Source of the DNA: Candidatus Dormiibacterota bacterium
GTDB taxonomy: Bacteria; Chloroflexota; Dormibacteria; UBA8260; Bog-877
DNA: 8,328 nucleotides
Direction: 5' to 3'
NCBI GenBank assembly: GCA_003164475.1
Contig: PLTL01000282.1
Location: 1-8,328 of the forward strand
The translations under genes were made by a program, and so were the position numbers. Under the pieces are notes generated by a model that made no database searches, was not told where the DNA came from, and saw only the letters and a program-made list of their open reading frames with translations. Positions 5,076 through 8,328 of this stretch are shown in pieces. Numbering within the stretch: the stretch's first letter is position 1; each line of letters begins with the position of its first letter.

Positions 5076-5893
5076 GCCGGGTGTCAATCCTGGAGCAACA
5101 CCGACTGCGATGGGGACTGCTCGATGCCTACACGGCCACCCGGCGGTTCATCATCCGGGGGATGCGTCAACCCGACGTCATCTTCGGCAGTGTGCTGATT
5201 CCCGTCATCTTTGTGGTTCTTTTTGGCTATGTTTTCGGTAGCTCGATCAAGATCCCCGGTGGGAACTATCGATCCTACCTGATGCCGGGGCTCTTTGCCA
5301 TGTCGATACTGTTCAGCTCGAACAATGTCGCGGTCGCTGTGGCCACCGACATGACCGAAGGTGTCGTCGACCGCTTCCGGACGCTCCCCATCGCCCGCTC
5401 GGCGATCCTCATCGGGCGCTCCTTCTCCAGCTTGCTGCTGGGGATTCCGGTTCTGGTGGTGATGGTTGGGTGCGGCCTGGCGGTGGGCTGGCGTGCCGAG
5501 GATGGCCTCGGCAACGCGGTGCTCGCCTTCCTGCTCTTCGAGCTATTCGGCTTTGCCATGGGCTGGCTTGGGATCCTGGTGGGGCTACTGGCGGGCTCCG
5601 CCCAGGCGGCGGATGTGATCATCAGCATCCCCACCTTCCTCCTCGGCTTCATCTCCAGCGTCTTCGTTGACCCGGCGCTGATGCCCGCGTGGTTGAGGGT
5701 GATCGCCTACTGGAACCCGATATCAGCCTTGGTGACCGCCGGTCGCCAGCTCTTTGGCAACGCCATCGGGCCCCCACCGTCTGGAGTGTGGTCGCTGGAC
5801 CACCCCATTGCCACCACCATCGGGCTGGCGCTGGTCATCATCATCGTCGTGGCGCCAATCTGCGTGCGCCTCTACAGCAGAAGCACGCGCTAA
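5072..5893 (+). CDS. DrrB-like ABC-2 type permease
   Basis: The 273-residue integral membrane protein is the permease partner of the ATPase. Six hydrophobic segments are visible, near residues 36-56, 70-90, 112-138, 148-175, 180-200 and 250-270. The loop with EGVVDRFRTLPIARSA (about 97-112) after the second segment is the characteristic ABC-2 (DrrB) region thought to contact the ATPase. NPISALV lies before the last segment. The start overlaps the upstream stop (ATGA) and has AGGTGG seven bases ahead, so the two subunits should be made in a fixed ratio. The pair is expected to act as a two-plus-two complex in the cytoplasmic membrane. No accessory exporter or biosynthetic gene follows. Confidence 0.92.
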   Translation: MSRVSILEQHRLRWGLLDAYTATRRFIIRGMRQPDVIFGSVLIPVIFVVLFGYVFGSSIKIPGGNYRSYLMPGLFAMSILFSSNNVAVAVATDMTEGVVDRFRTLPIARSAILIGRSFSSLLLGIPVLVVMVGCGLAVGWRAEDGLGNAVLAFLLFELFGFAMGWLGILVGLLAGSAQAADVIISIPTFLLGFISSVFVDPALMPAWLRVIAYWNPISALVTAGRQLFGNAIGPPPSGVWSLDHPIATTIGLALVIIIVVAPICVRLYSRSTR

Positions 5894-6355
5894 GCGACCG
5901 CCGACCGCGTCCCCTTGGGCCGAGTCGCTGAACGCCACCGGGCGCGGGTGTCACTAGGGCCCATCGCCAGCCCTTGCGACTGTCCACTCAAATGGGCCCG
6001 ACCGCGATCGTGGTGGGGCCGGCAAGAGGTCGGCGTCAGGGGCCGCAGGGGGTTCCTGGTCGGCTCTGGCCCGGGCCGGGGCCGGATTACTTCCCCCAGG
6101 TAGGGGGTGCCTGGCATCCGCCCACGCGGTGAGGGGGTGTTCGACGACGCCCCCACCAGGAAGCGGCTCAGCACCCTGCCGATGGCGGTCAAGACCGGGC
6201 GTCCGGCTCACGGGCACCCCCGCGCCATGCTGAAGAGCGGCCAGCCCAGCAGACCTGATCCATAAGGCTCTTGCCGAGCCAGCCACTTGCTGACCTGGGA
6301 TAGAGATCATCTCGGTCTCCCAAGTCACCCGGGCCGTCCAGGTGCAATTGCCCGC
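5894..6355. other. Gene-free GC-rich stretch between drrB and the fabF terminator
   Basis: About 460 bases without a defensible gene. It holds several inverted repeats: GGGCCCAT/ATGGGCCC (5957-5964 and 5992-5999); CCCCC-aggta-GGGGG (6093-6107); and GGT-ga-GGGGGTG with CGCCCCC-ACC (6128-6157, one G-T pair). Any of these may end the drr transcript or the fabF transcript, since these units converge here. Open frames across it have no ribosome binding site or family resemblance. Confidence 0.5.
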
Positions 6356-6379
6356 CGGGGCGCGCATCTGCGCGCCCCG
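6356..6379 (-). terminator. Strong GC hairpin, terminator of the hxlR-fabF unit
   Basis: CGGGGCGCGCA (6356-6366) and TGCGCGCCCCG (6369-6379) form a perfect 11-bp stem around two bases, beginning 43 bases past the fabF stop. There is no U-tract, as in U-less actinobacterial terminators. The symmetry would work for transcripts from either side. Confidence 0.6.
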
Positions 6380-6390
6380 TAGGTCGGCAG

Positions 6391-6406
6391 GGCCAGCAGC
6401 CTGGCC
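6391..6406 (-). terminator. Accessory hairpin before the main fabF terminator
   Basis: GGCCAG, loop cagc, CTGGCC is a perfect 6-bp stem with a four-base loop, 15 bases past the fabF stop. Together with the hairpin at 6356-6379 it makes a tandem terminator. Confidence 0.4.
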
Positions 6407-6421
6407 GATCTCCGCTGAGAA

Positions 6422-7624
6422 TCAGCAGGGTGGCGGGACGATCACCAGGCAGCCGTTGTGACCGCCGAAGCCGAAGGAGTTGGAGAGGACCGGGCCGGGC
6501 TCCCAGGCCCTCGCCTCGTCCCGCACCACGTCAATGTGAATCTCCGGGTCCGGCTGCTGGTAGCCGGCGGTGGGGGGGATGGCGCGGTGCTGAATAGAGA
6601 GCACTGCGGCCACGGCCTCGATCGCGCCTGCGGCTGCGAAGCCGTGACCCGTGATGCCCTTGTTGGAGGTCACAGGCGGCCCCGGCTCACCGAACACCTG
6701 GTTGATGGCTGCGGCTTCGACCAGGTCGTTGAGGTGGGTCGAGGTGCCGTGGGCGTTTATCTGCCGGATGTCGGCGGGCTCGAGGCAAGCGTCGGCTAGC
6801 GCCAGTCTCATGCAGGCCACCGCACCTCGGCCGTCGGGGGAGGGGGCGGTGATGTGGTGGGCGTCAGAGGTACTGGCGGCACCGGTCAGCTCGGCGAGGA
6901 TCTGCGCTCCGCGCCCGACCGCGTGTTCCCACTCCTCGAGGACCAGAGCGCCGGCGCCCTCACCCATGAGGAAGCCGTCGCGCCTCACGTCGAAGGGACG
7001 GGATTCGCCCAGCGAGGAGAGCGCGGTCATGTTGGACAGGGCCGCCAGGGCCACCTCGTGCATGGAGGCCTCGGCGCCCCCGCCGATGGCCAGCTCGCAG
7101 CGGCCGCTGGCGATCAGCCGTGCCGCGGCGCCCACGGCATGAGAGCCGGCCGCGCAAGCGGTCACGATGGCCTCGGAGGGGCCGCGCCAGCCAAACCTCA
7201 TCGAGATGTTGGCGGCGCCGGCGTTGGCCATCATTGCCGGGATCAGGAAGGGCGACACGCGCTGGGGTCCACGGGTGTCGAAGACCCGGACCTGCTCGAT
7301 CAGCGTGTGGAAGCCGCCCGCACCGCTGGCGAACACCACCCCACACCTCTCCGGGTCGCCGTGGGGCTCGCCGGCGCCGGTGAAGGCCTCCTGGGCGGCG
7401 GCGACGGCGAACTGGGTGAAGCGGTCGAGGCGGCGCGCTTCCTTGGGCGTGAACCATTGCCCCGCGTCGAAGTCGGTTACCCGTCGCTCCCCTTTCACGG
7501 TGGGGTGGATGAGCCCCTCCCAGAGGGCCTCGGGACCCAGACCGCAGCAGGTCACGGCCCCGATCCCGGTGACCGCCACCCTGCGCCCTCGGATCGGGCC
7601 CTGGTCCCCGAAGCCCAGCAGCAT
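6422..7624 (-). CDS. Beta-ketoacyl-ACP synthase II-like ketosynthase (FabF family)
   Basis: The 400-residue protein condenses malonyl-ACP with an acyl-ACP to lengthen fatty acyl chains, or acts in polyketide-like chain building. The thiolase-fold catalytic set is complete: Cys157 in VTACAAGSHAVG, His292 in NAHGTSTHLND, Lys322 and His327 in SNKGITGHGFAAAG, and the glycine-rich SFGFGGHN (383-390) at the end. The length matches FabF (about 410). The ATG at 7624 was chosen because it shares its A with the upstream stop (TGATG) and has GGAG within ten bases. The frame is open to a GTG at 7732, but that would lie inside the upstream gene. No acyl carrier protein, FabD, FabG or chain-length-factor gene is beside it, so it is not a standard fab cluster or a complete type II polyketide set. 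Its acyl substrate is unknown. Confidence 0.92.
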   Translation of the reverse strand: MLLGFGDQGPIRGRRVAVTGIGAVTCCGLGPEALWEGLIHPTVKGERRVTDFDAGQWFTPKEARRLDRFTQFAVAAAQEAFTGAGEPHGDPERCGVVFASGAGGFHTLIEQVRVFDTRGPQRVSPFLIPAMMANAGAANISMRFGWRGPSEAIVTACAAGSHAVGAAARLIASGRCELAIGGGAEASMHEVALAALSNMTALSSLGESRPFDVRRDGFLMGEGAGALVLEEWEHAVGRGAQILAELTGAASTSDAHHITAPSPDGRGAVACMRLALADACLEPADIRQINAHGTSTHLNDLVEAAAINQVFGEPGPPVTSNKGITGHGFAAAGAIEAVAAVLSIQHRAIPPTAGYQQPDPEIHIDVVRDEARAWEPGPVLSNSFGFGGHNGCLVIVPPPC

Positions 7625-8121
7625 CAGGGGCTCTCCGTCAGAGAGCCTGGCCCCTGGGCCAGCTCGAGCTCCCCGATCTCGGGGCGATGTCCGGCGCTGC
7701 AGCGGAGTTCGGCCTGGACCGGCTCCCCACACTCGCGGTGGAGGATGGCCAAGGGTCCCCCAGCCGGCGCCAACCAGCGGTCACCCCACTGCATCAGCGC
7801 GGTGAGCGCGGGCAGCAGCCCGGCTCCCTTCTCGGTCAGACGGTACCCCCGCCGCGCCCGCTGGCCCGGCTCCTGGTACGTCACCCTTTCCAGGAGACCG
7901 TTCATCACCAGCTCCCGGAGTCGGGCAGCGGCCACCGGTTGGCTGACGCCCGCCCGCTCCACGAAGTCGTCGAAGCGGGCGGTCCCGTAGAACGCCTCCC
8001 GGAGGATCAGAAGGGCCGAGCGGGTTCCCACCACATCAAGTGCCCGCCCGATCGAGCACTCGTCAGCCTTCCAGCGACCCCGTGGCTGGAGAGGGCCGTT
8101 GAGGTGGAGCGCGTACACCAT
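7624..8121 (-). CDS. HxlR-family winged-helix transcriptional regulator
   Basis: The 165-residue protein carries the HxlR/MarR-like winged helix. CSIGRALDVVG (22-32) contains the conserved N-terminal Cys of the family, followed by ALLILREAFYG (36-46), FDDF, a recognition region around VAAARLRELV (63-72), GLLERV and the wing ending YRLTEKG (93-99). A C-terminal tail with CG (131-132) and RCSAGH (140-145) is often seen in larger HxlR proteins and might bind metal or sense redox state, which is inference. The ATG at 8121 lacks a clear ribosome binding site and may be leaderless. The stop overlaps the ketosynthase start by one base, so the two proteins are co-translated. The regulator probably controls this operon or a related lipid pathway. 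Confidence 0.92.
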   Translation of the reverse strand: MVYALHLNGPLQPRGRWKADECSIGRALDVVGTRSALLILREAFYGTARFDDFVERAGVSQPVAAARLRELVMNGLLERVTYQEPGQRARRGYRLTEKGAGLLPALTALMQWGDRWLAPAGGPLAILHRECGEPVQAELRCSAGHRPEIGELELAQGPGSLTESP

Positions 8122-8127
8122 GCCGCC

Positions 8128-8133
8128 ATGGTA
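8128..8133 (-). promoter_or_regulatory. Candidate -10 for a leaderless hxlR-fabF transcript
   Basis: TACCAT on the - strand fits TANNNT and stands six bases before the hxlR ATG, the spacing expected if transcription begins at the A of the start codon. The lack of a ribosome binding site agrees with this. No good -35 is present. Confidence 0.35.
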
Positions 8134-8178
8134 GCTGACTTGTGTGCGACTAAGCCATTGGCTCCTGGTGGCTGGCCG

Positions 8179-8214
8179 GGCGTCCTCGTCAGCCCCGCCT
8201 GCCTGGAGGACGCC
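8179..8214. repeat. 9-bp perfect inverted repeat upstream of hxlR
   Basis: GGCGTCCTC (8179-8187) and GAGGACGCC (8206-8214) are exact reverse complements around 18 bases, about 58 bases before the hxlR start. It could be an operator for a dimeric regulator or a terminator of a gene beyond the right edge. The remaining bases to 8328 show no gene. Confidence 0.5.
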
Positions 8215-8328
8215 ACCGCAGCGGCAGCGGCTGAGGTTCCCGGGCGGTCCGGTCTCCCAGACGGGATTGGGCCGGTGAGCGGCCGGCAGCCCCGACCGCT
8301 GTGCACTAGCAGGGTGTTGAACTAGGCG

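Noticed and set aside
5954..6367. 137-codon - strand open frame in the gap after drrB
   Set aside because: Its ATG lies inside the strong hairpin at 6356-6379, it has no ribosome binding site, and its composition is unlike a folded protein.
6854..7990. 378-codon + strand open frame opposite fabF and hxlR
   Set aside because: It is antisense to two well-supported genes with intact active-site and helix-turn-helix motifs.
1..8328. CRISPR array, prophage genes, rRNA or tRNA genes, toxin-antitoxin or defence modules
   Set aside because: Looked for and not seen. The only short tandem repeat is the coding AQAR repeat, and no nuclease, recombinase or defence motifs were found apart from the transposase fragment.

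Overview
The window is GC-rich DNA with many GTG starts, few strong T-tracts after hairpins, and gene families typical of a high-GC Gram-positive soil bacterium (DrrAB-type exporter with a divergent TetR gene, HxlR regulator, actinobacterial-looking IS3-type transposase remnant). An actinobacterium is the best guess. A related high-GC soil lineage cannot be excluded from the sequence alone.

Layout, left to right: (1) the 3' two thirds of an NRAMP-family metal transporter on the + strand, cut by the window edge; (2) a convergent - strand gene for a ketopantoate-reductase-like NADP-dependent oxidoreductase that lacks the usual catalytic lysine; (3) immediately upstream of it, and in the same reading frame, a decayed C-terminal piece of an IS3-type transposase; (4) a sparse region of about 1 kb. 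This region holds one convincing small gene, a 65-residue basic, repeat-bearing, single-pass membrane protein. The gene is preceded by a plausible promoter, a perfect palindrome, a structured leader and a strong ribosome binding site; (5) a TetR regulator gene divergent from a three-gene + strand unit: a 45-codon leader ORF, a DrrA-like ABC ATPase and a DrrB-like ABC-2 permease, joined by two ATGA overlaps; (6) a gene-free GC-rich stretch of about 460 bases with several inverted repeats; (7) a - strand pair, hxlR-like regulator then fabF-like ketosynthase, sharing one base (TGATG) and followed by a very strong GC hairpin; (8) a gene-free right end with one 9-bp inverted repeat.

Working together: the TetR protein probably represses both itself and the leader-drrA-drrB export operon from the shared intergenic region. 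The HxlR regulator is translationally coupled to the ketosynthase and may control it. The small membrane protein stands alone and is the least explained coding element. I see no CRISPR array, tRNA, rRNA, phage module or clearly new multi-gene system. The most unusual items are the small repeat protein with its leader, the coupled leader ORF before drrA, and the altered active site of the reductase-like protein.
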